Notes under the pieces: generated by a model
Database searches by the model: none
What the model saw: the letters and a program-made list of their open reading frames with translations, nothing else
Told to the model about the DNA's origin: nothing
Assembly: GCA_022414725.1 (NCBI GenBank)
Contig: CM039465.1
Location: forward strand, 43,136,265-43,200,264
DNA from: Microglena sp. YARC
Taxonomy: Eukaryota > Chlorophyta > Chlorophyceae > Chlamydomonadales > Chlamydomonadaceae
DNA length: 64,000 nucleotides
Direction: 5' to 3'
Position numbers and translations under genes: made by a program
Shown: positions 22,001 through 32,361 of the stretch, piece after piece
Layout of the letters: each line of letters starts with the position of its first letter
How positions within the stretch are numbered: position 1 is the first letter of the stretch

Positions 22001-22700
22001 TTCTGACGCCCCTGGAGAACCCCTGCCGTCTAATAGCCAGTACCTCTCTCTTGTGGGTGCTTTGCTATACCTGGCTACTTGCACCAGGCCTGATATTTCT
22101 TTTGCTGTGAGCTACCTGTCCAGGTTTTCTGCTCACCCTACCGTCCCTCTCTGGGGGGCTGCCAAGCGGTTGCTCTTGTATTTGAGAACACATTCCCACC
22201 TGGGTCTCACTTACACCACAACCCTGAGTTCTCTTTTACTGTCTTTAGTGACTCATCCTTTGCTGATGATGGGTCTGACAGGCGGTCTCAGACTGGCTTT
22301 GCTGTGCTAGCTGGGGGGTGCATAGTGAACTGGATGAGCAAGAGGCAGCCTACTGTTGCCATTAGCTCTAGTGAGGCTGAGTATCAGGCCCTGTCCCAGG
22401 CTGCCAGGGAGGTACAATGGTTGAAGAAATTGAGGGTGGATCTGGTCTGCCTTGTGCTTTGGTTACCATTCAGGGTGACAACTTAGGGTCTCTAAGTTGG
22501 GCCAAAGACTGGCAGCTCCTGCCTCGCAGCAAGCACATTGATGTTATTCATCACTACATCAAGGAGCTGGTGGAGGATGGTTCACTGGATGTTGCCTATG
22601 TTAACACCGTGGATAACTGTGCTGACCCTTCACCAAGCCCCTTGATCCTGCTGTGTTCTGGAGGTTTGTCCGCATGTTAGGTATGACCGCTTCTTCTTAG
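19005..22700 (+). pseudogene. pol: pol of copia element 1 (frameshifted)
   Basis: Directly in frame after the gag TAG comes a linker and then the aspartic protease motif HVDSGAGMSITG (DSGA near 19089). One base lost at about 19120 breaks the frame. The integrase zinc finger (HRRLGH ... CDACHKAKGKR) and catalytic core (HLDIMGPVHI, RSDRAKEF, NATVERYNG) span 19540-20200, with an extra T in TTTTATAG after AKEF creating a stop. GCPCYVTLVNGKKRNKL follows. Reverse transcriptase (RWLFVKKIGVDGSIRFKARF ... YVDDF at 21733) is open 21196-21980. RNase H (AGGCIVNWMSKRQPTVAISS, then SEAEYQALSQAAREVQWLKK) is split into short frames up to the final TAG at 22698-22700. Confidence 0.88.
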
Positions 22701-23018
22701 GGTCATCCTTGCATTTGGTCATATTAGTTTCTTTAGTTATCAAAGTTTGGCATTAGGTTCCTATTCCCGGATCGGGTTTTCTATACCGTTGTTACCCATT
22801 TTTGATATTAGTTTTTCCTCTCTTTCTAGCTTGGCAAATTGTTTTAGAGTTTTTTGCCTTGTTTCATTCCTTCCTATAACCCTTTGGGTTCCATTTGAAG
22901 TTCTCTCGATTTTTTCGGAGTTCTTTGATTTTTTTTTTATATATGTTACATATAGTTCTATGTCCCCAGTGCCATATGTGGAGAGGTAGTATTGTATGTC
23001 ACTGTGTCATAGGTGGAG

Positions 23019-23401
23019 TGTCAGCATGAATTGCGGTGCTCTCACGCGTTTTATGACTTGGTGACTACTTATGTACTTCCTTAGAACTATCGGCCCAGAC
23101 AGTGTTTCTGTCTGTACTGTGTCAGCTTCCCGTAGACTGTGTCATCCTTCATGACACGGTGACAGCTTCCTGTTGACTGCGTCATCGGTCTCTCACTGAC
23201 ACACTCTGTATAGCCGGTGCCTGGCTTAAGATTCCTGACTTAGGGTCTAGTCAGGTTACAGACGTCCGCCTCTCCCACCGCTGGTGTTCTTTGGCGTCCG
23301 CCTGTCCTTGTAACGCTATTCTTGTCTCCGTGTATAGATTGGCGCGTCTGTCTCCGCTGCATACATCTCTGTCCACTCTTCGAAGTGCTTTCTAGCTGAT
23401 A
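23019..23401 (+). repeat. 3' LTR of element 1
   Basis: 383 bp, same ends as the 5' LTR. Differences: CCCACCGCTGG for CCCACGCTGG, one fewer T in TTCTTTTGG, one fewer T in CTATTTCTTG, and GAAGTGC for GAAATGC. Preceded by a short purine tract (ATAGGTGGAG), also present before the 3' LTR of element 2 and the likely polypurine tract. Confidence 0.93.
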
Positions 23402-23625
23402 CCAGGAGGTGGGTCTCCCTACACAAACCAGCTACATCAAGGATTCAGTTTGAATGGCGTTGCCACTCCTACAAAAGAGTAGGTGCACTTGGGGTAGGCG
23501 GGAGAGAAAGCCTAACTTAACAGACCCCCACAAATCTGCGTTTGAGATGTTAAACTTAACACTATGAACAATCCTGCTTGTTAGGCTCATCGTAGTTGTT
23601 AGGCTTAACGCTGTGATTTTGAGGA
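23402..23625. other. Right flank of element 1
   Basis: Starts with the CCAGG target duplication. A T-rich stretch carries TTAGGCT direct words around 23580-23610. No gene seen. Confidence 0.4.
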
Positions 23626-24092
23626 TGGTCGGAAGACCTGTATATTTTGACTCATAGTCGGAAGACCTGTATATGTTGACTCATAGTCGGAAGACCTGTA
23701 TATTTTGACTCATAGTCGGAAGACCTGTATATGTTGACTCATAGTCGGAAGACCTGTATATGTTGACTCATAGTCGGAAGACCTGTATATGTTGACTCAT
23801 AGTCGGAAGACCTGTATATGTTGACTCATAGTCGGAAGACCTGTATATGTTGACTCATAGTCGGAAGACCTGTATATGTTGACTCATAGTCGGAAGACCT
23901 GTATATTTTGACTCATAGTCGGAAGACCTGTATATGTTGACTCATAGTCGGAAGACCTGTATATGTTGACTCATAGTCGGAAGACCTGTATATGTTGACT
24001 CATAGTCGGAAGACCTGTATATTTTGACTCATAGTCAGAAGACCTGTTTATTTTGACTCATAGTCGGAAGACCTGTATATTTTGACTCATGA
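23626..24092. repeat. 29-bp tandem repeat, ~16 copies
   Basis: Unit GTCGGAAGACCTGTATATG followed by TTGACTCATA, alternating TATATG and TATATT variants. Very homogeneous, indicating recent expansion. No open coding frame. Confidence 0.95.
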
Positions 24093-24326
24093 GAAGTAGG
24101 TGACTAGTTGTTGGCCCAATAAACGCAGATTTTGTGAAGAGTTACATCTCAAAATTGGTGGTCAGTGGACAGCAGGGTACTTCAGGAGGACCGCAGCTCT
24201 GCTGCCTGTGACACAACCAATTGTATAGCTAGCCCGCGGCCTTTGATGCAACGGACCCTTCCTTCTGGTCAACGGACCCTCCCCATGTTGCGTCCTGGGA
24301 CGTAACGGACCCTTCGATGTTACGTC

Positions 24327-24640
24327 TGCGACGGACGATGTATGTACTGGTGTCCTGGGACGTACGATGTATGTACTGGTGTCCTGAACGGACGATGTAT
24401 GTACTGGTGTCCTGAACGTACGATGTATGTACTGGTGTCCTGAACGTACGATGTATGTACTGGTGTCCTGAACGTACGATGTATGTACTGGTGTCCTGAA
24501 CGTACGATGTATGTACTGGTGTCCTGAACGTACGATGTATGTACTGGTGTCCTGAACGTACGATGTATGTACTGGTGTCCTGAACGGACGATGTATGTAC
24601 TGGTGTCCTGAACGGACGATGTATGTACCGGTGTCCTGAA
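24327..24640. repeat. 28-bp tandem repeat, ~11 copies
   Basis: Unit ACGATGTATGTACTGGTGTC followed by CTGAACGT/CTGAACGG. The - strand is open through the array (VHTSYVQDTSTYIVRSGHQY) because three 28-bp units equal 84 bases; it has no domain. Preceded by AACGGACCCTTC direct repeats at 24250-24312. Confidence 0.93.
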
Positions 24641-24679
24641 CAACCCTGGTCTGTGCCCTGTGATTTGGCAGATGGTTGG

Positions 24680-25320
24680 AAGACCAGGGATTTTTTCCCC
24701 GCTAAATATTGCGATCGCTATATATAACGGAATATATATAGCTTTTGACCCCGTAATAGAGAAATCATCGCTATAAAAAAGAGTTCGTAAACAGTTACAT
24801 CTGAAGATTGGTCGTTGCTGGAATGGTGGACAGTGCAAGCAAACGGTTTGGCTATAAAGTTATTATCACGGGAATATTCGCCACGTCCAATATATCTGGG
24901 GACATGCATATCATATGATGTTGACCAAAGGCGAGTATGATTTATTATGATGTCATACAAATTGCATTATATGATACTGCATGTTAATGGTGACTTTGGC
25001 CTAGTCAGACTGCTGGCATCATATGATATCATACTGCCGGTCCCCAAATATATCTGGTTTGCTAATGGTGTTTCCTCGTAGCTTATATCTTCAATTTCAT
25101 AGTAAATACAGGAGGATGCAAAACGCCATAAAAAGTCCAGCCAGGTCGGTGTGGGGGTATCAGGAAGAGGTATCGGTTAGAGGTGGGTGTAAGCAGTCGA
25201 TTCCGAAACTCTGGCAAAAATCGGTCGAGCAGTTACAGAATATGTCCAATGCTGAAGTGTAAATTAAATAAGAGGTATGAGCCTGGTAGTACGGTAGTGT
25301 GATGATAGTACAAGATATAT
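24680..25320 (+). mobile_element. ~600-bp dispersed element, inverted partner at 61580-62150
   Basis: From GGGAATATTCGCCACGTCCA through CATATCATATGATGTTGACC to AGAGGTATGAGCCTGGTAGT, the reverse complement reappears at 61580-62110 in the same order. Palindromic CATATGATATCATA words recur, as at 38890-39060. A short terminal-exon-like frame follows TAAATACAG at 25112: MQNAIKSPARSVWGYQEEVS, then RGGCKQSIPKLWQKSVEQLQ, MSNAEV and stop, with the stop conserved in the other copy. The left part (CCAGGGATTTTTTCCCCGCT, GCGATCGCTATATATA) also matches, inverted, 55590-55645. No transposase identified. Confidence 0.55.
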
Positions 25321-25369
25321 GGATCATGGTGGAGGTAGGAGGATGATAGTACAAGATATAATATAATGA

Positions 25370-25545
25370 CAATGATGATGATTACATTTTTCCTGGTGCC
25401 CTACTAGACTCCAAATGTGCCCTCGGTTTGTCGGAGTCAAGAGGGACTTCCAAACATCATGCGCAAAGAAGAAAAGAGAACGAAACATAATTTTGATGTG
25501 CCATTCTGTTTGGTGATTTTTTGCCGGTCATCCGTGTACATAAAT
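25370..25545 (+). repeat. Empty-site homologue of the 61-kb TIR element locus
   Basis: CCTGGTGCCC, CCAAATGTGCC, GTCAAGAGGGACTTCCAAAC, ATCATGCGCAAAGA and GTGCCATTCTGTTTGGTGA are contiguous here. In the 60.5-61.5 kb copy (reverse complement) the same words are split by an ~830-bp insertion. It serves as a natural pre-insertion reference. Confidence 0.6.
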
Positions 25546-25639
25546 GCAACCAGAATCATGATCCAAGCACGCTAGGGGCACGTCCAGTGAAATCAGATGT
25601 AGCAGTCAATCCGTATAGGCTCTATATAATGAAATAAAG

Positions 25640-25775
25640 TCATATGTCGAACTTGGACCAAGGCAAGTCAGTGCTTTTTCTTTTAAAGCCCTTCCTACAC
25701 AGTTGGGCAAGTCCTTTTAGCCTATCTGGCCAACCCCTGGACTGTAACATGCATACATACATACATACAGACAGA
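25640..25775 (+). mobile_element. SINE-like family A, copy 4
   Basis: Opposite orientation to copies 1-3: AGTGCTTTTTCTTTTAAAGC, CCTTCCTACACAGTTGGGCA, CCCTGGACTGTAACATGCAT, then a (ACAT)n and (ACAG)n tail. 5'-truncated relative to the 40920 copy, with the simple-repeat tail at the 3' end as expected for a retroposon. Confidence 0.7.
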
Positions 25776-25799
25776 CAGACAAGTCTTTAAACTGTCGAA

Positions 25800-26880
25800 T
25801 TTGCTTAGTACCCCTCCTTTCCATGGCTATTTCACAAGGGCACTTGTCATTGGAAGACACAACCACCACCAAATACCATATGGCTGGGCGGGGTTGTGGG
25901 AGGTGGTTTGTCGGTATCCCTGGCGAGTCCAGCTAACAAACAGTATCCTCTACTTGTGCATACCGCCTGCGATCATGATGTGGCACCCCTCTCACCCTGA
26001 ATGCCTTTAAAGCCAAATAAAAGGGAGCCACAGACCCCCATGGCTATCGCACATGGGCACTTGGCATTGGAAGACACCATCACCACTAAACACCATACGG
26101 CTAGGTGGGGTGGTGGCAGGTGGTGGCGGGTGGGGTGGTGGGTAGTGAGTGTTGGTGTGTCAGTATCCCTAGCAAGTCCATCTACCAGCCAGTATCCTCT
26201 ACTTGTGCAGGCCGCCTGCATGATGCAATTTTTTATTGTTTTATGCATCAGTATCTGTATGTATATCTGTATATATATTGTTACGTGTAGAGATACTATT
26301 GTATTGTATTCTTTTTTTCTTTTTTTTCTTTTACAAATGTATTATTTTATTTTGGGTGAGAGGGGGCCACAATCATGATGCGGCACCTTTCTTGCCCAAA
26401 ATGCACCCTTTAAAGCCAAGTAAAAGGGTGCCAAAGACTCACCCGGCTATCGCACATGGGCACTTGGCATTGGAAGACACCACCACCACCAAATACCATA
26501 TGGCTGGGTGGGATGGTGGGAGGTGGTAGGTGATGTGTCAGTAACCCTGTCAAGTCCATCTACCAGCCAGTATCCTCTACTTTTGCAGGCCGCCTGCACG
26601 ATTCAATTTTTTTTATCAATTTATTAAAAACAATTATTATGTTATCATTTGTTTTATAATTTCTTATTTTATTTTATTTTATTTGAAAAAAACAAACAAT
26701 TTTTTATTTTTGGGTGAGAGGGGTGCCGCGATCATGATGCTGCACTCCTATCACCCAAAATGCACCCCTTTAAAGCCAAATAAAAAGGTGCCGAAGACCC
26801 CCATGCATGACTATTTTATATGGGCACTTGGCATTGAAAGACGGCGAGCAGCCCAGAGCTGACTGCAAAGAAGACAGAAA
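25800..26880. repeat. Four diverged copies of a 200-400-bp unit
   Basis: Near 25805, 26035, 26445 and 26805 the words ATGGCTAT..CACA.GGGCACTTGGCATTGG appear. Partner words AAAGCCAA.TAAAAGGG.GCC, AAATACCATATGGCTGGG and CAGTATCCTCTACTTGTGCA recur between them. A + strand frame (AIAHGHLALEDT.TTK.H.A.W) stays open in two copies with partly synonymous changes, so an exon origin is possible. AT-rich fillers (26270-26350, 26610-26710) separate the units. Related words occur inverted at 59885 and 60395. Confidence 0.55.
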
Positions 26881-27264
26881 GCAGCCAAATTGATGGCTAA
26901 AGCCGTGTTACCAAGCTCAAGTTCAAGTTGGCTGATGTGATTGTCTGCGCTGGACTACACACTCACTGGGTACCAAGCGCTTGATGACCAGTGAGTGTAT
27001 AGTCTAGTACAGCCTATCACAGCAGTGGTGATCATACCATGCCACCAACTGAACACTGAATAAATAAATATTATGAGGCGTTATACGAGGTGTGATGAGG
27101 TTCAGGTAAGGTGCCAGCCCGATTGCTTGCACTGTGGCCAACAAACAAAGTACAACAGATACTATAATGAAATCAAGTCCTCTGCCGAATGGAGACGTTG
27201 AGAAGCCCTAACGGCTGGAGCCATGTAACCAAGTCCCAAGTTAAAGTTAAGTAAGACCACACCC

Positions 27265-28032
27265 GGCATACAGATAGATCTCGCTCAACTGTGTACGTGG
27301 CCAGACCACACTCAACGTAGGGATTTTGTCCAGCTGTGTATTTGGTAAGATCGCACACGAAGCAGGGATTGTATCCAGCTGTGTATGTGGCAAGACCACA
27401 CTCAACTAAAGGATTTTGTCCAGCTGTGTGCCGGTATGTGGCAAGACCAAACTCGACGTAGAGATCGTATGTACCTGTGTATGTGGCAAGAACAAACTCA
27501 GCATGGGTATTGTATCCAGCTGTAAATGTGGCAAGACTGCACTCGACGTAGAGATTTTGTCCAGCTGTGAATGTCGCAAGACCAAACTCAGCATAAGTAT
27601 TGTATCCAGCTGTACATGTGGCAAGACTGCGCTCGACGTAGAGATTTTGTCCAGCTGTGTATGTGGCGAAATCAAACTCGACGTATGGATTTTGACCAGC
27701 TGTGTACGTGGCAAGACCAAACTCGTCATAGGAATTGTGTCCAGCTGTGTGTGTCGCAAGACCAAGCTCGACGTAGGGATTTTGTCCAGCTGTGTGGGTG
27801 GCAAGACTGCGCACGACGTAGAGATTTTGTCCAGCTGTGTATGTGGCAAGACCAAACTCGCCGTAAGGATTTTGTCCAGCTGTGTGTGTGGCAAGACCAA
27901 ACTCGACGTAGGATTTTTGTCCAGCTGTGTACGTGGTCAGACCGCATTCGACTTAGGTATTTTGTCCAGCTGTGTATGTGGCGAAACCAAACTCAACGTA
28001 TGGATTTTGTCCAGCTGTGTATATGGCAACAA
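27265..28032. repeat. 45-bp minisatellite, ~17 units, open in several frames
   Basis: Unit ATTTTGTCCAGCTGTGTATG then TGGCAAGACCAAACTCGACGTAGGG. The length is a multiple of three, so frames persist. The - strand reads 15-residue repeats of the type ATYTAGQNPYVEFGL over 213 codons; the + strand reads CVCGKTKLDVGILSS over 207 codons. Conservation of period without stops on both strands does not by itself prove coding, and no flanking exon structure is apparent. Neither repeat is one I recognise. Confidence 0.75.
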
Positions 28033-28084
28033 ACAATAATAATAATAAAATTATAATAATCGGTATAAAAATCAAACTCGACAG

Positions 28085-28480
28085 GTGAAAGACCAACCAC
28101 ACCACACCACAACATGGATCATGGGGCTGCTCCGTGTTCTGGAACATGAACGATGTCGAGTGTCTTCTCTATGGCATCTCACCACACCACACCACACCAC
28201 ACCACACCACACCACACCACACCACACCACACCACACCACACCACACCACTCCTCACCACTCCTCACCACACCTCACCACACCATAACATGGATCATGGG
28301 GCTACTCCTCGTTCCAGAACATGTACGATGGAGAGTATCTTCTCTATGGGATCTCAATACACCACACCACACCACACCACACCACTCCACTCCACACCAC
28401 TCCACTCCACTCAACTCCACACAACTACTCCTCACCAATCCTCACCACAACACACCAAACCACAACACACCAAACTATGG
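28085..28480 (+). pseudogene. (CCACA)n repeats with two partial exon copies
   Basis: Copies at 28112 and 28290 begin CATGGATCATGGGGCT and end near CTTCTCTATGG. In the shared frame they read HGSWGCSVFWNMNDVECLLY and HGSWGYSSFQNMYDGEYLLY. Each then runs into CACCACACCA repeats. They match the left part of the ORF end at 28481-28582. Confidence 0.6.
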
Positions 28481-28582
28481 CATGGATCATGGGGCCACTC
28501 CTCGTTCCGGAACGTGCACAATGGCAAGTATCTTCTCTATGGCATCGAGTACTTCATGCACCACGAAGAATTCTACAGTTGA
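28481..28582 (+). CDS. Putative terminal exon of an unrecognised gene
   Basis: The frame reads HGSWGHSSFRNVHNGKYLLY, then GIEYFMHHEEFYS and TGA at 28580-28582. Two upstream truncated copies preserve the same frame with synonymous differences (for example GGC/GGG in LLYGI), supporting a coding origin. The left boundary is unclear: no convincing acceptor precedes CATGGATC, although GGCAAG just before TATCTTC is possible. I do not recognise the family. The pattern matches other exons in this window whose left-edge copies lie upstream. Confidence 0.4.
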   Translation, partial: HGSWGHSSFRNVHNGKYLLYGIEYFMHHEEFYS

Positions 28583-28599
28583 CGCCTGTTAGGGTAGGA

Positions 28600-28880
28600 T
28601 GGAAGTTAGGGGTGGGTGTGTGTTTGGTAGGTTGGGGTGGGGTGGGGTATGTGGATGCTGATTTGTGAGTGCGCATGGGGAGGGGTGTGTGTGTGGTTTG
28701 GATTCTGTTTAAGCCTGCGGGGTTGGGGTAGGAGTGGAAGTTGGGGGTGAGCGTGTGTTGGGGCTGATTTGTGAGCGTGTATATTGACGCATGTGGTATA
28801 TGGGGGTGATGGTGATGGTGAAGGTGTTTGGTTTGGTTGAAATTGACAACCCTACTAATGAATAAACAATAATAAATATA
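28600..28880. other. G/T-rich tail region
   Basis: Two related blocks (GTAGGATGGAAGTTAGGGGTGG and GTAGGAGTGGAAGTTGGGGGTG) at 28594 and 28728 indicate a ~135-bp duplication. No coding signal. Confidence 0.45.
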
Positions 28881-28884
28881 TATG

Positions 28885-29115
28885 TACATATATTATTCGT
28901 GTATTATATTATATTACATTATATTAAATTAAATTACATTATTATAATATAATATTATATTCTATTATATCCTATTATATCATATCATATCATATCATAT
29001 CATATCATATTATATTATGTTATATTATATTATATTATATTATATTTATATTATATTGTATTATATTATATTATATTATATTATATTATATTATATTCTA
29101 TTCTATTATACTAGT
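28885..29115. repeat. AT-rich (TATAT/ATATC) microsatellite
   Basis: Runs of TTATATTATA and CATATCATAT with no complex sequence. Confidence 0.95.
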
Positions 29116-29119
29116 ACGG

Positions 29120-29248
29120 TAGCCCGTGTGGCCGGTGGCCACACCTACTCTCACGAAGCCCCCCCCCCCCCCCCAATCATAGTACGGTGCCCGTTTGGCC
29201 TTTGGCCACACCTATTTGGGGCTGGTTACATAATGGTTTACACTTGAA

Positions 29249-29279
<31 letters not shown>

Positions 29280-29500
29280 TTCACACACCACCACCACCAA
29301 ACCATTATCCGCCCCCTCCCCCCACTTCCCTCCCGTTGGCCACACCTGTTTTGGGCTGGGTTGCAAAACGGTTTTCTCTGCAGTGCATGCAACTTAAAAC
29401 ATTGACGGACGCATATCCCTTGAGATGGTCTACCTTGTGCACCCACAAGCACACAAACACCACCGTACTTCCCCCCCCCCCCCCCAGTTATCTCCACCCC
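29120..29500. repeat. C-run-separated triplicate block
   Basis: GGCC..TGGCCACACCT.TTT.GGGCTGG.T.CA.AA.GGTTT recurs near 29130, 29205 and 29338, separated by C runs of 10-30 bases. Likely the same kind of exon-edge array seen elsewhere, but I cannot identify an exon. Confidence 0.5.
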
Positions 29501-29965
29501 TACCCCCACTCAACCATGTACCCCCGCCCACAAACATACTCCCTTACTCTTCCTGACATATTTCCTGACTCCATCCCTTCCCCCACCCCAGCCATCCCAC
29601 CAGCCCCCCCCTCTCCCAACCCTCATCCCTCCCCTCCCTCCTACACGCACCCACCGGCACACACATACTCCATATCTGTCTCCCTCCACTTCAGCTGTGG
29701 GCTTTGCCATAGCTGAAAGGCAAACGGGACGATGAGCATCGACAACGTTTGCGCATCATCCGAGTATCCGACTCCGCTAAAAGCATCGGACCTGCATCCC
29801 TGCCACCTCAGCTGTGATTGATGGTCGACCCCACTGAAAAAGCTGAACCTGCGCAATCGCAACTGTATATAACTAAAGCTTCTTCTTAGCGAGCATGTAT
29901 TCAGTTTGGCCGAAGAACAATCCTGTTCACCGCAACTGCTCCCGAAGTCAACTCGATCTGAGACT
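29501..29965. other. C-rich region with one acceptor-like site
   Basis: CCCTCCACTTCAG at 29684-29696 is followed by a short + frame (VGFAIAERQTGR then TGA). This could be a small terminal exon, but nothing else supports it. A related GCCACCTCAGCTGTGATTGAT lies at 29798. Confidence 0.3.
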
Positions 29966-30219
29966 TGGAAACATCGCTAGGTCCATCCATTCAACTTTGC
30001 CGCGTGCTCGCTATAGCACAATGCACAGCGACGACATGTTTCTCGATTTAGTGGGAAGAAGTTGCAGTCAAGTTGCTAATTTGAGATGTTAGGGCGAGAA
30101 TGCTCAACGAGATTTTTCATTCGGTCAACTTTGATGCGTACTTGCTATGGCACAATGCGGAGCGACATGTTTCTCATTGCAGTGGGAAGAATTTGCAGTC
30201 AAGTTTGTGACATGGGATG
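29966..30219. repeat. ~130-bp tandem duplication beside element 2
   Basis: Two copies of TCAACTTTG..GCGT.CT.GCTAT.GCACAATGC followed by CGACATGTTTCTC and GTGGGAAGAA.TTGCAGTCAAGTT, at 29990 and 30125. The second copy is interrupted by element 2 at 30225. Confidence 0.6.
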
Positions 30220-30224
30220 GATGC

Positions 30225-30525
30225 TATCAGCTTGGATAACACTCCAGAGAGTGGACTTAGTGTGTGCAGCACGCCAATCTATAAATGCGGAGACGAGAAT
30301 AATATTACAAAAGACAGTGGAACCATAAAGGGACACCAGCGGAGGAAAGGGGGGCGGTAGCCTGGAACCTGATCAGGGTACAGGTTAGACAGCGCGTGTC
30401 AGAAGAACCGATGACGCAGTCAACAGGAAGCTGACATAGTACTGTCAGGACCGATAGTTCTAAGGAAGTACATAAGTAGTCACCAAGTCATAAAACGCGT
30501 GAGAGCACCGCAATTCATGCTGACA
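30225..30525 (-). repeat. 3' LTR of element 2
   Basis: 301 bp. Compared with the 5' LTR it has CCAGAGAG for CCGGAGAG, TACAAAAGAC for TACATAAGAC and AAGGAAGT for AAGGGAGT on the + strand. Confidence 0.93.
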
Positions 30526-30846
30526 CTCCACCTATGACACAGGTGACATACAATACTACTTCTCCACCTATGGCACTGGTGACATAGAACTATATGTAAC
30601 AGATTGAAAAAAAAAAAAAAAAATCAAAGAACTCCGAAAAATCGAGAGAACTTCAAATGGAAACCCAAAGGTTTATAGGAAGGAATGAAACACGGCAAAA
30701 ACCAAAATTTGCCAAGTTAGAAAAGGATGAAAACCGAATATCAAAGATGGGTAACAACGGTATAGAAAACCCGATCCGGGAATAGGAACCTAATGCCATA
30801 CAATGATAACCAAAGAAACCGATGTAACCAAAAAAAAAAAATTGCC

Positions 30847-32361
30847 CTAAGAAGAAGCGGTCATCCCGAGCATCCGCATAAACCTCCAGAACACAGCAGG
30901 ATCAAGGGGCTTGGTGAAGGGGTCAGCACAGTTGTCCTTGGTGTTAACATAGGCAACATCTAGTGAACCGTCCTCCACCAGCTCCTTGATGTAGTGATGA
31001 ATAACATCAATGTGCTTGCTGCGAGGGAGGAGCTTCCAGTCATTGGCCCATCTCAGAGACCCTATGTTGTCACCCTGAATGGTAACTAAATCACAAGGCA
31101 GACCCAGATCCACCCTCAACTTCTTCAACCATTGCACCTCCCTGGCAGCCTGAGACAAGGCCTGATACTCAGCCTCACAAGAGCTAATGGCAACTGTAGG
31201 CTGCCTCTTGCTCATCCAGTTCACTATGCACCCTCCAGCCAGGACAGCAAAGCCAGTCTGAGATCTCCTGTCAGACCCATCATCAGCAAAGGATGAGTCA
31301 CTAAAGACAGTATAAGAGAAATCAGGGCTGTGTGTGTAAGTGAGTCCCAGGTGGGAATGTGACCTCAAATACAAAAGCAAACGCTTGGCTGCCCCCCACA
31401 GGGGGACGGTAGGGTGAGCAGAAAACCTGGACAGGTAGCTCACAGCAAAGGCAATATCAGGCCTGGTGCAAGTAGCCAGGTATAGCAAAGCACCAACAAG
31501 AGAGAGGTACTGGCTATTAGAGGACAGGGGTTCTCTAGGTGGGTCAGTGACGGTGGACTTGTCCATGGGGGCACCAAACCTGGGCTTGGCAGCAGCAGTC
31601 AGACCAAACTGCTCCACCTGATCAACAATGTAGGAGTGCTGGGAGAGGTTGATCTGAACACACCTGCCGTCAGAGTCAAGTGTACAAGCCATGTCCAAGG
31701 AGAGGAACTGAACCGGCACACCCATCTCTTTGACCTCCCAGCCAGCTTTCTCCATAGCCTTGATCAGCAAAACATACCTATCCAGCTCACTAAAAGCACA
31801 GATAAAATCATCAACATAGGTTAGGACATAGCTCCACCCACCATTAGAATCCCTCCTAAAATACAGAGCAGGTTCCGCCTTGCACATAATAAAACCATGT
31901 GCAACCAAAACCCGCTTGACATCCATACTCCAAGCCCTGGGCGCCTGTTTCAAACCATATAGGGACTTGATCAGCTTGCACACAAGGGGAACACCGTTAG
32001 GACCAAGTACCTTAACGCCCTCAGGCTGGTGGCAGTACTGGTCCAGACCAGGTTCAAGGGGAGCATTCAGAAATGCAGTCTTGATGTCCAGCTGCCGAAC
32101 AAACATCTTCCTATGAGTGATGGCAGCCAGGAGCACCCTCAGACCTGCTTTAGAAGAAACGGGGGCATATACATCATGAAAATCCAACCCAGGACGCTGC
32201 AGAAAACCACGAACCACAAAACGTGCCTTGAAGCGAATAGAACCATCAACCCCAACCTTCTTCACAAATAACCACCTGCCAGACAGGACCCTTTGTTTAG
32301 GAGGCAGTGGAGTGAGCGCCCAAGTGCCATGGGCATGTAGGGACGCCATCTCATCCTTCAT
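30847..32361 (-). CDS. pol: Reverse transcriptase-RNase H region of copia element 2
   Basis: Open for 504 codons, from MKDEMASLHAHGTWALTPLP to the polyprotein terminus. Reverse transcriptase motifs in order: RWLFVKKVGVDGSIRFKARF (about residues 28-47), DFHDVYAPVSSKAGLRVLLA (about 55-75), QLDIKTAFLNAPLEPG, SLYGLKQAPRAW and the catalytic YVDDF (about 180). RNase H follows: SDSSFADDGSDRRSQTGFAV (first catalytic Asp), then SSCEAEYQALSQAAREVQWL with the catalytic Glu, then SKHIDVIHHYIKELVEDG. It copies element RNA into cDNA and removes the RNA strand inside particles. In a full element it would be the 3' part of a Gag-Pol polyprotein, so the Met shown is not a natural start; the frame is cut off from integrase at about 32360. 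Confidence 0.92.
   Translation of the reverse strand: MKDEMASLHAHGTWALTPLPPKQRVLSGRWLFVKKVGVDGSIRFKARFVVRGFLQRPGLDFHDVYAPVSSKAGLRVLLAAITHRKMFVRQLDIKTAFLNAPLEPGLDQYCHQPEGVKVLGPNGVPLVCKLIKSLYGLKQAPRAWSMDVKRVLVAHGFIMCKAEPALYFRRDSNGGWSYVLTYVDDFICAFSELDRYVLLIKAMEKAGWEVKEMGVPVQFLSLDMACTLDSDGRCVQINLSQHSYIVDQVEQFGLTAAAKPRFGAPMDKSTVTDPPREPLSSNSQYLSLVGALLYLATCTRPDIAFAVSYLSRFSAHPTVPLWGAAKRLLLYLRSHSHLGLTYTHSPDFSYTVFSDSSFADDGSDRRSQTGFAVLAGGCIVNWMSKRQPTVAISSCEAEYQALSQAAREVQWLKKLRVDLGLPCDLVTIQGDNIGSLRWANDWKLLPRSKHIDVIHHYIKELVEDGSLDVAYVNTKDNCADPFTKPLDPAVFWRFMRMLGMTASS

Larger units (their letters stand above)
16378..23401 (+). mobile_element. Full-length Ty1/copia LTR retrotransposon, element 1
   Basis: 7,024 bp flanked by CCAGG duplications. 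LTRs of 384 and 383 bp begin TGTCAGC and end GCTGATA (ends TG...TA rather than the common TG...CA). The domain order gag, protease, integrase, reverse transcriptase, RNase H is diagnostic of copia (Pseudoviridae-type) elements. The two LTRs differ by three 1-base indels and one substitution, so insertion was recent. Coding is interrupted by several single-base indels. The related element 2 at 30225 lies in the opposite orientation. No match to an initiator-Met primer site (TGGTATCAGAGC) is seen after the 5' LTR; both elements have GGTTA...CGG there. Confidence 0.95.

Noticed and set aside
23626..24640. 29-bp and 28-bp repeats as a CRISPR array
   Set aside because: Units are head-to-tail with no unique spacers and no cas genes, in eukaryotic DNA.
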